Below, piece by piece: positions 42,987 through 51,412 of a stretch of 64,000 bases of DNA (positions are counted from its first letter, which is position 1; each line of letters opens with the position of its first letter). Position numbers and translations under genes: made by a program. The DNA comes from Ruminococcus sp. OA3 (GTDB lineage Bacteria > Bacillota > Clostridia > Lachnospirales > Lachnospiraceae), in the NCBI RefSeq assembly GCF_022440845.1, contig NZ_JAKNTO010000001.1:1550001-1614000 (forward strand). Reading direction: 5' to 3'. The notes under the pieces are model-generated. The model was not told where the DNA came from, ran no database searches, and saw only the letters and a list, made by a program, of their open reading frames with translations.

Positions 42987-44495
42987 TTGAGTGAAGAATA
43001 CGTTCTGGAGATGCATGATATCGTAAAAGAATTCCCTGGAGTAAGGGCATTGAAGGGCGTTCAGTTAAAAGTACGCCCCGGAACTGTACATACGCTGATG
43101 GGTGAGAATGGTGCCGGAAAATCCACATTGATGAAATGCCTGATCGGTATTCATCCCGCAACCTCGGGAAAGATCATTTATAAAGGAAAAGAGGTCAGCT
43201 TTAAGTCCACACAGGAAGCACTGGACGCCGGGATCTCGATGATCCACCAGGAACTCTCCCCGGTGTATGAGCGCTCCGTGTGTGACAACGTATGGCTTGG
43301 CAGGGAACCGAAAAAAGGGATCCTGACCGACCACAGGAAGATGTATGACGACTGCGTGGAACTGTTTTCGCGCATGGGCCTTGACATAGACCCGCATGAT
43401 AAGATGAAAGACCTGACCGTCGCAAAAATGCAGATGGTTGAAATTGTAAAGGCGGTATCCTATGATTCGTCGATCGTAATCATGGATGAGCCGACCTCGG
43501 CGCTGACGGAGTCAGAGGTTGAGGACCTGTTTCAGATAATTGCAGACTTGAAAGAAAAAGGCGTGGCCATAGTTTATATTTCGCATAAGATGGACGAGAT
43601 CTTCCGGATCAGTGATGACATCACGGTGTACCGTGACGGGGAGTACATCGCGACGGACCGGGCGGAGAACCTGACGCAGGACAAGCTGATCCAGCTGATG
43701 GTAGGGCGCGAGATCACGGATATGTTCCCGAAGACGGAGTGCCCGATCGGGGATGTGGTGCTGAAGGTGGAGGACCTGTGCGCAGGCCGGCTGGTACAGC
43801 ACGTATCGTTTGAGCTGAGGAAGGGAGAGATCCTGGGATTCGCAGGGCTTGTGGGAGCAGGCCGGACGGAGACGATGGAGACGATCTTCGGGATGCGGCA
43901 CAAGACGTCGGGAAAGATTGTAAAGGACGGGAAAGAGCTGGACATCAAAAGCCCGAAGGATGCGATTGAGAACCATATCAGCCTGCTGACGGAGGACCGG
44001 CGCGGGAACGGGATCGTGGGGCTGTTGAGCGTGCGTGAGAACATGGTCATGGCAAACCTGAACCTGAAGGCGTACGGGATGCCGCTGAATGCGAAGAAGA
44101 TGCGCGAGGACGCGCAGACGTACATAGATAAGATCCGGGTGAAAACCCCGACGATGGAAACCCCTATCCAGAACCTGTCCGGAGGGAACCAGCAGAAAGT
44201 GCTGGTCGGCAGATGGCTGCTGACGAACCCGGATGTGCTGATCGTGGATGAGCCGACACGAGGGATCGATGTCGGGGCGAAGTCCGAGATCCATGCCCTG
44301 CTGTCGGAACTGGCAGGCCAGGGGAAAGCGATCATCGTGGTATCATCGGAGATGCCGGAAGTCATGGGAGTGGCGGACCGCATGGTGGTGATGCACGAAG
44401 GGCACGTGAGCGGAATCCTGGACCGTTCGGAATTCTCACAGGAATTGATCATGAAATATGCGACTTCCCATGAAGGGGAAGCGAAAGCGAATTAG
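42987..44495 (+). CDS. Sugar ABC transporter ATP-binding protein with two ATPase domains (RbsA/MglA type)
   Basis: A 502-residue tandem ATPase. N-terminal domain: Walker A GENGAGKST, Walker B IVIMDEPTSALTE. C-terminal domain: degenerate P-loop GLVGAGRTE, signature NLSGGNQQKVLVGRWL and LIVDEPTRGIDVGAKSEI. This is the standard RbsA layout. TTG 42987 has GAGAGG 8 bases upstream; GTG 42978 overlaps that site. Base composition changes inside the gene: 26 of 60 G+C at 43141-43200 but 40 of 60 at 43621-43680. The high G+C continues through the permease gene. Confidence 0.93.
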   Translation: MSEEYVLEMHDIVKEFPGVRALKGVQLKVRPGTVHTLMGENGAGKSTLMKCLIGIHPATSGKIIYKGKEVSFKSTQEALDAGISMIHQELSPVYERSVCDNVWLGREPKKGILTDHRKMYDDCVELFSRMGLDIDPHDKMKDLTVAKMQMVEIVKAVSYDSSIVIMDEPTSALTESEVEDLFQIIADLKEKGVAIVYISHKMDEIFRISDDITVYRDGEYIATDRAENLTQDKLIQLMVGREITDMFPKTECPIGDVVLKVEDLCAGRLVQHVSFELRKGEILGFAGLVGAGRTETMETIFGMRHKTSGKIVKDGKELDIKSPKDAIENHISLLTEDRRGNGIVGLLSVRENMVMANLNLKAYGMPLNAKKMREDAQTYIDKIRVKTPTMETPIQNLSGGNQQKVLVGRWLLTNPDVLIVDEPTRGIDVGAKSEIHALLSELAGQGKAIIVVSSEMPEVMGVADRMVVMHEGHVSGILDRSEFSQELIMKYATSHEGEAKAN

Positions 44496-44509
44496 AAGGG
44501 GGCAACCAA

Positions 44510-45490
44510 ATGAACGCGAAAACAAAGAAACGCTTATCTGATAATATGATCTGGATCGTGCTGATCGTCCTGGTCATCCTTGTAAGTATCATCAACCCGA
44601 AATTCTTAACGATTGCCAACCTGCGGACCCTGCTGACGGGCGAGTCCATCAAGGGGATCATGGCGTTCGGTGTGGCATTTGCGATCCTGACGCGAGGCAT
44701 CGACCTGTCGATCGGGGCATCCGCGGCGCTGATCGCGTGTGTGACCGGTGCGCTGGTACAGCCGGTGGACCTGGCAACAAAAGCGCTGGCAAACTTCGGC
44801 GTGCAGGTACCGGCGATTGTGGCAATCCTGCTGGGTATGGTGATGGGTATCGCCATCGGGGCGATCCAGGGTGCGCTGATTGCGTACACGAAGATGCCGG
44901 CATTCATCGCGACGCTGGGCGGCCAGCTGATCTGCCGTGCGGCGGCGAAGATCTTCACGACGCGCCCGGTATCGAACCTGTCGGACGGCTACCGCCTGCT
45001 GGGAAGCGGGAAGATCGGGCCGATCCCGATCATCATCGTGGTATTTCTGATCGTCTTCGGGATCGCAGCCTTTATCCTTGGGCAGACCCGATTCGGAAAG
45101 AGCTTATATGCGATCGGCGGAAATGACCAGGCGGCGCGTGTAGCGGGTATCAACGTAGAGAGAAACCTGGTGCTGACATACGTATGGTGCGGCGCCTGTG
45201 CAGCCCTCGGCGGAATCCTGCTGGCAGGGCGTGCGGGATCAGCGGACCCTGCAAACTCCGGTTTGAACTACGAGCTGGATGCAATCGCAGCGGCGACGGT
45301 AGGGGGGACATCCCATACGGGAGGTATCTGCCGCGTGACAGGAGTGCTGTGTGGTATCCTGATCCTGGGAGTCATCAACAACGGCCTGGTACTGATCGGA
45401 GTGAATGACAACTTCAGTAATATCATCAAGGGCCTCATCATCGTCGGAGCGGTTGCGATGGATATGAGAAAGAACGCAAGAAAAGCATAG
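44510..45490 (+). CDS. Sugar ABC transporter permease (RbsC type)
   Basis: A 326-residue BPD_transp_2 permease with about ten helices. Conserved blocks: LTRGIDLSIGASAAL, IATLGGQLICRAAA, YAIGGNDQAARVAGINVE and AAATVGGTSHTGG. ATG 44510 follows AAGGGGG, 14 bases after the ATPase stop. Its G+C-rich codon use differs from most genes in the window, which suggests this part was acquired or replaced by recombination. A strong terminator follows. Confidence 0.93.
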   Translation: MNAKTKKRLSDNMIWIVLIVLVILVSIINPKFLTIANLRTLLTGESIKGIMAFGVAFAILTRGIDLSIGASAALIACVTGALVQPVDLATKALANFGVQVPAIVAILLGMVMGIAIGAIQGALIAYTKMPAFIATLGGQLICRAAAKIFTTRPVSNLSDGYRLLGSGKIGPIPIIIVVFLIVFGIAAFILGQTRFGKSLYAIGGNDQAARVAGINVERNLVLTYVWCGACAALGGILLAGRAGSADPANSGLNYELDAIAAATVGGTSHTGGICRVTGVLCGILILGVINNGLVLIGVNDNFSNIIKGLIIVGAVAMDMRKNARKA

Positions 45491-45525
45491 TAACATTCAT
45501 GGCTGTACCGGAAATGTTCGTACAT

Positions 45526-45555
45526 AAGGAGTTCGAGGGTGCCTCGAACTCCTTT
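45526..45555. terminator. Bidirectional terminator between two convergent ABC operons
   Basis: Perfect 12-bp stem AAGGAGTTCGAG/CTCGAACTCCTT (45526-45537 with 45543-45554), loop 5 nt, T-run on the right and A-containing left flank. Confidence 0.9.
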
Positions 45556-45568
45556 TTGACAGTGGCAG

Positions 45569-46552
45569 TCAAGCATCTGCCTGTACTTTTGCTCTGGTTT
45601 TCAATCTTGATTTTATATCTGCGTTGCCGCGGACCACATCCACGAATACTGCAGCGATGATCACGATACCGATGACGATGTACTGAACATCTGTCTGTGC
45701 ACCCATCAGGTTTAAACCATTTCTGATAATTGCAATGAGTAATGCGCCGATCAGCGTTCCGCTGACGGTCCCCTTGCCGCCGCTGAAGGAGGCTCCACCG
45801 ATGACGCAGGAGGCGATCGCGTCCATATCAAATGTTTCACCTGCAAGAGGAGTCGCGCTTCCCACGCGGCCCATCATGATAATACCTGCAACCGCACACA
45901 TGAATCCGGACATAACATAAACAAAGTTTAGTGTGCGCGGTACGTTGATACCCGCCAGTCTTGATGCTTCTTTGTTTCCCCCGACGGAATAGATATTACG
46001 GCCCAGTGCAGTTTTGGACAGGAAGATACCTACGAGGGCAAAGATCACAATAACGACTACAAAACAGACGGGAAACACTCCGATATTTGCAGAGCCGACA
46101 AATGTAACGGAATCTGGAAAACCTCCGATTGGGGCGGCCGCTGTAATCAGCAGTGCCAGGCCCCGGAATACCTGTCTGGATCCCATGGTAGAAACGAACG
46201 GATGCGGCAGTTTCAATTTGGTGAAAATAAAACCGTTTACTTCCCCGCAGAGTGCACCTACAAGCAGACAGGAGCAGATCAGTATAAAAGGATTTGTGAT
46301 TCCGCTCTTCAGCAATACGCCCATGACGCAGGAGGATAAGGCCACCATAGGTCCGACTGAAATATCGATTCCGCCGGTCAATAAAACCAGCAGCATACCC
46401 AGTGATACCATAGCATTGATTGATGCCTGCCTGAGGATATTCATCAGGTTGTTGATACTCAAAAAAGTGGATGAGATGATCGCCAAAACGATTGAAAGTA
46501 ATATAGCTGCGATAAGCGGCCCCATAAAGGACGGCATTTTTTTCTTAGTCAT
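45569..46552 (-). CDS. Sugar ABC transporter permease (RbsC type), second importer
   Basis: A 327-residue BPD_transp_2 permease: LLTGGIDISVGPMVALSS, FVSTMGSRQVFRGLAL, YSVGGNKEASRLAGINVPR and VIGGASFSGGKGTVSG. It is clearly different from the permease at 44510 and belongs to a second complete importer. The start ATG 46552 overlaps the end of the ATPase gene by 8 bases (ATGACTAA), with GGGAGGG as ribosome site. Confidence 0.93.
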   Translation of the reverse strand: MTKKKMPSFMGPLIAAILLSIVLAIISSTFLSINNLMNILRQASINAMVSLGMLLVLLTGGIDISVGPMVALSSCVMGVLLKSGITNPFILICSCLLVGALCGEVNGFIFTKLKLPHPFVSTMGSRQVFRGLALLITAAAPIGGFPDSVTFVGSANIGVFPVCFVVVIVIFALVGIFLSKTALGRNIYSVGGNKEASRLAGINVPRTLNFVYVMSGFMCAVAGIIMMGRVGSATPLAGETFDMDAIASCVIGGASFSGGKGTVSGTLIGALLIAIIRNGLNLMGAQTDVQYIVIGIVIIAAVFVDVVRGNADIKSRLKTRAKVQADA

Positions 46553-48050
46553 CTAATTTCCCTCCCCATGCTAATTTCATAATGTCTTCCTGATTGAAAT
46601 GATCATCCCGTGATGATAATTCCCCTCTGATTTTCCCTTCCCTCATGATAATGATACGGTCACACATTCCGAGCACTTCCTGGAGATCGGAGGATACCAT
46701 GATCACACATTTGCCTGCTGCGAGGAGTTCATTCATCAGATTATAAACTTCAATTTTTGCGCCGACGTCGATACCCCTGGTTGGTTCATCAAATATGTAG
46801 ATATCAGCATCCTGATTCATCCATTTTCCTATCACAACTTTTTGCTGGTTTCCGCCGGAAAGTTCTCCGGCATTTTTCTGTATCGACGGCGTTGCAATCT
46901 TCAGCTTTGCAACACAGGCCTCTGCCTGTTCCCTTATTCTGGAAAAATCAATAAAAATACCTCTGCGTATTTTCCTGAGGTTTACAAGAGACAGATTTCT
47001 GGCGATGGATTCTGTTAAAACCAGTCCTTCCTGTTTCCGGTCTTCGGTCAGAAAAGCAATTCCTTTTTTGATCGCGTCCTGCGGCGATTTGATGGCAACG
47101 GTATTGCCGTTGATTTTGATCTCTCCAAAATCCGGTATCGCGGAACCAAATATACCGTGCATTAACTCGGTTCTGCCTGCTCCTACCAGTCCCGAAAATC
47201 CAAGTATTTCTCCGCGTCTCGCCTTAAAGCTGGCATCGTAATACTGACCCGTCTTAGTGAGACCGGAGACTTCCAGGGCAACTGCTCCCGGCTCGTGCTC
47301 AAGCTTTGGATAAAGATTGTCCAGCGTACGTCCGACCATATCAGCGATCAAAGAATCCTTCGTCATGTCTTTGGAAGGTTTTGTTGAGATATGTTTTCCA
47401 TCCCGCATGACGGTAACAATATCGCAGATTTCAAAAATTTCTTCTAGTTTATGGGAGATAAATAATACCGCGATATTCTTCTTCTTTAAAATTTTAACAG
47501 TTTTAAACAGTTCTTCAGACTCTCTCTCTCCTAAACTGGATGTAGGTTCGTCCAGGATGATTACCTGGGCATCCCTGAGAACCGCACGGCCGATCTCGAC
47601 CATCTGCTGCTGGCCCATGCCGAGTCTGCCGCATATTTCACCTGCAGAAATTTTCTGACCCATGGATGCCATGACCTCTTCGGTTTTTTGATTCATATAG
47701 GCATAATCCAGAAAACCGGATTTGCTTTTTACATGACTCCCCAGAAACAGATTGTCGACGATCGGCAGTTCCTTGACGATATTCAATTCCTGATATACAC
47801 AGGCGATACCCCTTGATTTAGAATCGGCAGGACCATGAAAAACCGTTCTCTCGCCATTTATAAAGATTTCTCCCTGTTCTGGAATGTTGACACCTGTGAT
47901 CGTTTTAATCAGAGTCGATTTGCCGGCGCCATTTTCGCCTATAAGGCCATGGACCTCCCCTCTTTTTAACTGAAGTGACATATCATCCAGAGCCACGACA
48001 CCGGGGAATTCCTTTCGTATATGTTTTAATTCAACTACGACATTTTCCAA
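46545..48050 (-). CDS. Sugar ABC transporter ATP-binding protein with two ATPase domains (RbsA type), second importer
   Basis: A 501-residue tandem ATPase. Walker A GENGAGKST and Walker B VIILDEPTSSLGE in the first half; GLVGAGRTEL, LSGGNQQKVVIGKWM and YIFDEPTRGIDVGAKIEV in the second. It starts at TTG 48050 with AAGGAGGGG upstream. It lies between the binding-protein gene (upstream) and the permease gene, and is coupled to the latter. Confidence 0.93.
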   Translation of the reverse strand: MENVVVELKHIRKEFPGVVALDDMSLQLKRGEVHGLIGENGAGKSTLIKTITGVNIPEQGEIFINGERTVFHGPADSKSRGIACVYQELNIVKELPIVDNLFLGSHVKSKSGFLDYAYMNQKTEEVMASMGQKISAGEICGRLGMGQQQMVEIGRAVLRDAQVIILDEPTSSLGERESEELFKTVKILKKKNIAVLFISHKLEEIFEICDIVTVMRDGKHISTKPSKDMTKDSLIADMVGRTLDNLYPKLEHEPGAVALEVSGLTKTGQYYDASFKARRGEILGFSGLVGAGRTELMHGIFGSAIPDFGEIKINGNTVAIKSPQDAIKKGIAFLTEDRKQEGLVLTESIARNLSLVNLRKIRRGIFIDFSRIREQAEACVAKLKIATPSIQKNAGELSGGNQQKVVIGKWMNQDADIYIFDEPTRGIDVGAKIEVYNLMNELLAAGKCVIMVSSDLQEVLGMCDRIIIMREGKIRGELSSRDDHFNQEDIMKLAWGGKLDD

Positions 48051-48077
48051 TTAAGCCCCTCCTTCTCTTTGATGGAG

Positions 48078-48110
48078 GCCGGGTATCCTGATCATGGCCG
48101 GATACCCGGC
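48078..48110 (-). other. Intercistronic hairpin after the binding-protein gene, second importer
   Basis: Perfect 11-bp stem GCCGGGTATCC/GGATACCCGGC with an 11-base loop, no T-run on the minus strand. Same position as in the first importer (after the binding-protein gene). Confidence 0.65.
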
Positions 48111-48116
48111 TCATTA

Positions 48117-49142
48117 TTAACCGAGAAAATCTTTATAGTTCTCGCTGTCGATGACCTGAATGCCGGGATTGATGTACGCATCATAAGTTTCGCCTTCCAG
48201 TGAGCCCAGGCCGCACGCAAACCCTTCGCTGCCCATATCATACGGTTTCTGCCCGATGATCATTTCGACCTCGCCTGTCTCCACCAGTTCGATCGCTGAC
48301 TGAAATCCATCAAAACCACAGATTTTTATTCCCTCAGCGCCGGCACTCTCGATAGCCTGTGCGGCTCCGACTGCCATTGAATCAGAAGTGACCATGACTG
48401 CGTTTATCTGATCCGGATATTTGGAGAGAAATGACTCCATGGTATTGGCGGCTTTATCGGTTTCACAGTTGGCATCCTGCACTTCCAGAACCTTCATGCC
48501 GGATTCTTCCAGCGCGGTTTTGAGACCTTCAGTTCGGCTCTCGTGGTTCACATCACCGAGTTTTCCGCGCAGAATGACAACGCTGGATCCTTTTTCCAAC
48601 CGCTTGGCGAATTCTAATGCTCCGTCATATGCCGCCTGGTAATTGTCAGTACCGATGAAAGTCACTTTATCCTCAAAAGATGGACAATCGGTATCGACCA
48701 TGACAACTTTTATTCCTGCATCTGCCGCCTGCCCCAGAACACCTTTCAAAGCATTTTCTTCCTGGCAGGCACACAGCAGAATATTGGTTCCGTTCGAAAT
48801 CATATCTTCGATCGCTGTAACCTGCTGCATGGAATCAGATTCACTTGTTGAAGCTACTGCCTTGATATTGGATTCCAAAACACCGGCATCAACGGCGGCT
48901 TCTGTTGCACCCCTGACTACTGCATTCTGAAATTCATCGGATGACTTCATCACAATTCCGACTTTTAAACCGGAAACATCTGTATCCGAATCCTCTGAGG
49001 CCGAAGTATCATCAGAAGCCGAAACGTCTTCTGATGCTGATGAGCCGTCAGCGGGTTTGGTATCCTTGTCACTGGAGCTGCAGGCTATTAACGAAAATGC
49101 CATTGTGATCACTAACATTACACCAATCATTTTTCTTTTCAT
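48117..49142 (-). CDS. Sugar ABC transporter substrate-binding lipoprotein (RbsB type), second importer
   Basis: A 341-residue lipoprotein with lipobox LIACS, a Ser/Asp-rich linker carrying near-repeats (SASEDVSASDD, TSASEDS), and a Peripla_BP_4 domain: VGIVMKSSDEFQNAVVRGA, DTDCPSFEDKVTFIGTDN and SDSMAVGAAQAI. The ligand is probably a sugar or cyclitol. It is divergent from the AraC gene at 49494, its likely regulator. ATG 49142 follows GAAGGAGAG. Confidence 0.92.
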   Translation of the reverse strand: MKRKMIGVMLVITMAFSLIACSSSDKDTKPADGSSASEDVSASDDTSASEDSDTDVSGLKVGIVMKSSDEFQNAVVRGATEAAVDAGVLESNIKAVASTSESDSMQQVTAIEDMISNGTNILLCACQEENALKGVLGQAADAGIKVVMVDTDCPSFEDKVTFIGTDNYQAAYDGALEFAKRLEKGSSVVILRGKLGDVNHESRTEGLKTALEESGMKVLEVQDANCETDKAANTMESFLSKYPDQINAVMVTSDSMAVGAAQAIESAGAEGIKICGFDGFQSAIELVETGEVEMIIGQKPYDMGSEGFACGLGSLEGETYDAYINPGIQVIDSENYKDFLG

Positions 49143-49493
49143 AGAAATCTCTCCTTCACACTGAATATAGTTTTTGCAACCACCCCTGAATGTTACAATT
49201 ATATTTTAAACAAAGTAACTGTGCGATAGTTATAGTTTTCTTGTTAAAGATTTCAGTATTTTTGCAATAATTCCGGTTGTTATTCCGGGAATTGATGCTG
49301 CTTTTTGTGTATTCTTGCTGAAAAAAGCAAATGGAATGATTTGAAAATGTGAAAAATTAATATATAATACACTTATAGGTAAAGTACTTGTATTTACTGT
49401 TTGTTTTACGGGCTTCCTGAGGCCTGACATATGGAAAGCGCGACACGACTTTCGATTGTATGAACCGCGGGACGAGCGGTATGGGAGGAAATT
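49143..49493. promoter_or_regulatory. Divergent regulatory region, second importer and AraC gene
   Basis: A 351-base gap with no gene. For the AraC gene: TTGAAA (49341-49346), 16 bases, TATAAT (49363-49368). For the importer on the minus strand: TATAAT near 49198-49203 with no good -35, as expected for activation. No copy of the AAATCAAAAAA element was found here. Confidence 0.5.
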
Positions 49494-50333
49494 ATGGATA
49501 AAAAAGAACTGTCAATTCACGCCCGGTTTTCCAGGCTTCATTATGTTGATCAGGATTACCATTCCAATCACTCTCAGCTTCTTCACAGCCACGAAGATTG
49601 TCTGGAGCTGCTGTACATTATGAACGGGGAAGGACAGTATATCGTCGGCGGAAGGCAATGGCCAGTACATAATGGCAATCTTGTCATCTGTAATGCCGGG
49701 GTCCTTCATGGGGAAACGTATTTTTCTGCAAACAATATGGAGACGTATTGCTGTGTGCTGGAGAATATATCGATTGAAGGTCTGCCTGGAAATGATTTTC
49801 AGAGACTGACGCAAAACCCGATTCTGAACTTTGTGGAAGAACGCCAGTGTGTGGAACATCTTATTCTTGCACTGGCATCTCTCAATCCGGAAGCGGCAGC
49901 CTTTTCAAAAACGCGGGACCTGCTTGCGGAAACAATACTTATTATTGTGTGTGAAAAGCTTTTGCAGCGGCATCAGGAGGATACGGTGCTCCATAAAAAT
50001 GTCGATGATTTTATCGATCTGGTAATAAAGTATCTGGAAACATACTATAAAGAGCCGATTACATTAAGTGATTTGGGCAATCGGTTCCATGTCAGCCATT
50101 ACTATCTGTCGCATATTTTTAAAGAGCAGACAGGTTACTCTCCCATGAAATACGTGGTTCAGCTTAAGATAGGAGAGGCACAGAAACTGCTTATGAATAC
50201 CGAAAAGTCAATTGGATCTATCAGCGAAGAGCTGGGTTTTAATGACAACAGCCATTTTAACGTGATGTTTAAAAAGTATACCGGTCTGTCGCCGACAGAA
50301 TACCGTCAGTATTTCAAGAATACCACAGTATAG
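49494..50333 (+). CDS. AraC family transcriptional regulator
   Basis: A 279-residue regulator with an N-terminal cupin (LLHSHEDCLELLYIMNGEGQY) and two C-terminal helix-turn-helix motifs, VSHYYLSHIFKEQTGYSP and LGFNDNSHFNVMFKKYTGLSP. It is related to the other two AraC proteins but clearly more distant. ATG 49494 follows GGGAGGAAA. It likely controls the divergent second importer and the epimerase/dehydrogenase pair downstream. Confidence 0.92.
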   Translation: MDKKELSIHARFSRLHYVDQDYHSNHSQLLHSHEDCLELLYIMNGEGQYIVGGRQWPVHNGNLVICNAGVLHGETYFSANNMETYCCVLENISIEGLPGNDFQRLTQNPILNFVEERQCVEHLILALASLNPEAAAFSKTRDLLAETILIIVCEKLLQRHQEDTVLHKNVDDFIDLVIKYLETYYKEPITLSDLGNRFHVSHYYLSHIFKEQTGYSPMKYVVQLKIGEAQKLLMNTEKSIGSISEELGFNDNSHFNVMFKKYTGLSPTEYRQYFKNTTV

Positions 50334-50560
50334 CGAAGGGATAACAGCATATATGGCATTATTTAAGAGCAAGAAAATACATAATTTTAAAAAATAACGG
50401 TTAAAGAACGCTGAAATATCCGCAAAAATATGGCACGATTTATCTAACTCCCCTGGAAATTTTCAGTTAAAATAGTATTGACAACCATTCTGAATGATAA
50501 ACGCATCGAAAAACATTACAAAGAATGCCGCCGGGTTGGCGGCGGAGCGGGGATTACATT
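50334..50560 (+). promoter_or_regulatory. Gap before the TIM-barrel gene
   Basis: No gene. A TTGACA at 50478-50483 lacks a matching -10 at normal spacing. A 6-bp hairpin GCCGCC/GGCGGC (50527-50532 with 50538-50543) sits just before the ribosome site and could hinder translation. Confidence 0.35.
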
Positions 50561-51412
50561 ATGAAGCAGATTAAAATTGGAGCATGTGACTGGGGACTTC
50601 CGGGTGCGGGGCTGTATGCCGCTGCAATTGCTGCCTCCGTTGGGCTGGAGGCATTGTCTTTGCGAATCGGATTATATGAAAATGATTATCCGCTGACACA
50701 GCCTGAAATGCAAAAAATCTACCTGGAAGAACAACAAAGATATGGTATTGAATACTGTGCGATCGCGTTGAATGATTTTGATCATATTCCAATGCATGCG
50801 CGTAAAGGCACCAGGGAGTATGATATTGTGTGGGATTTGCTGAGGCGTGCTGTCGTTACGGCGAGCGTACTCGGCGTTCGGATCATTCAGGTACCGGGAT
50901 TTGGAAAAAGTGAAGTGAAGACAGAAGAAGATATGGAACACAGTGCGGCGGCTTTTCGGTACTTATGTGATACTGCAGGCGAATATGGGATCGGCGTCGC
51001 GAGTGAAAATCTGATGAACCCGGAGGAATTTAAAACATTTTATGAATGTGTGAAGCGGGATAACTTTTATCTTTACTATGACAGTCAGAATTACCATCTG
51101 TTTCGTGGATACCGTCAGACGGATATCCTGAATGAACTGTATCCGTATATGTGCGATCAGCTGCATGTAAAAGACGGATTGAATGCCATGAGCGGTATGA
51201 TACTGGGTAAGGGGGATTCGGGATTCGATGAAACCATGAAGTGGCTTGGGCTGAATGATTATACGGGCTATATCCTGCTGGAGAATTATTATGATCAGCT
51301 TCCGCTGCGTTTAAATGCGGGAAATCCATTTGAGCTGTTGCGTGAGGATATTACGGTCTTGAAACATTCGATAAGAAACAGCTGGGCGGGGGGGATTAAC
51401 TATGAAGCTTAA
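50561..51412 (+). CDS. Sugar phosphate isomerase/epimerase (xylose-isomerase-like TIM barrel)
   Basis: A 283-residue AP-endonuclease-2 family barrel: IGACDWGLPG at the start, GVASENLMNPEEF with the first Glu, LYYDSQNYHLFRGY, QLHVKDGL with His and Asp ligands, and the final Glu in ILLENYYDQL. It is not closely similar to the IolO-like protein at 34402. Such barrels work as epimerases, inosose dehydratases or C-glycoside-cleaving partners. It overlaps the Gfo/Idh gene by 11 bases, so the two act together. ATG 50561 chosen because the family starts with this KIGACDW block. Confidence 0.85.
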   Translation: MKQIKIGACDWGLPGAGLYAAAIAASVGLEALSLRIGLYENDYPLTQPEMQKIYLEEQQRYGIEYCAIALNDFDHIPMHARKGTREYDIVWDLLRRAVVTASVLGVRIIQVPGFGKSEVKTEEDMEHSAAAFRYLCDTAGEYGIGVASENLMNPEEFKTFYECVKRDNFYLYYDSQNYHLFRGYRQTDILNELYPYMCDQLHVKDGLNAMSGMILGKGDSGFDETMKWLGLNDYTGYILLENYYDQLPLRLNAGNPFELLREDITVLKHSIRNSWAGGINYEA

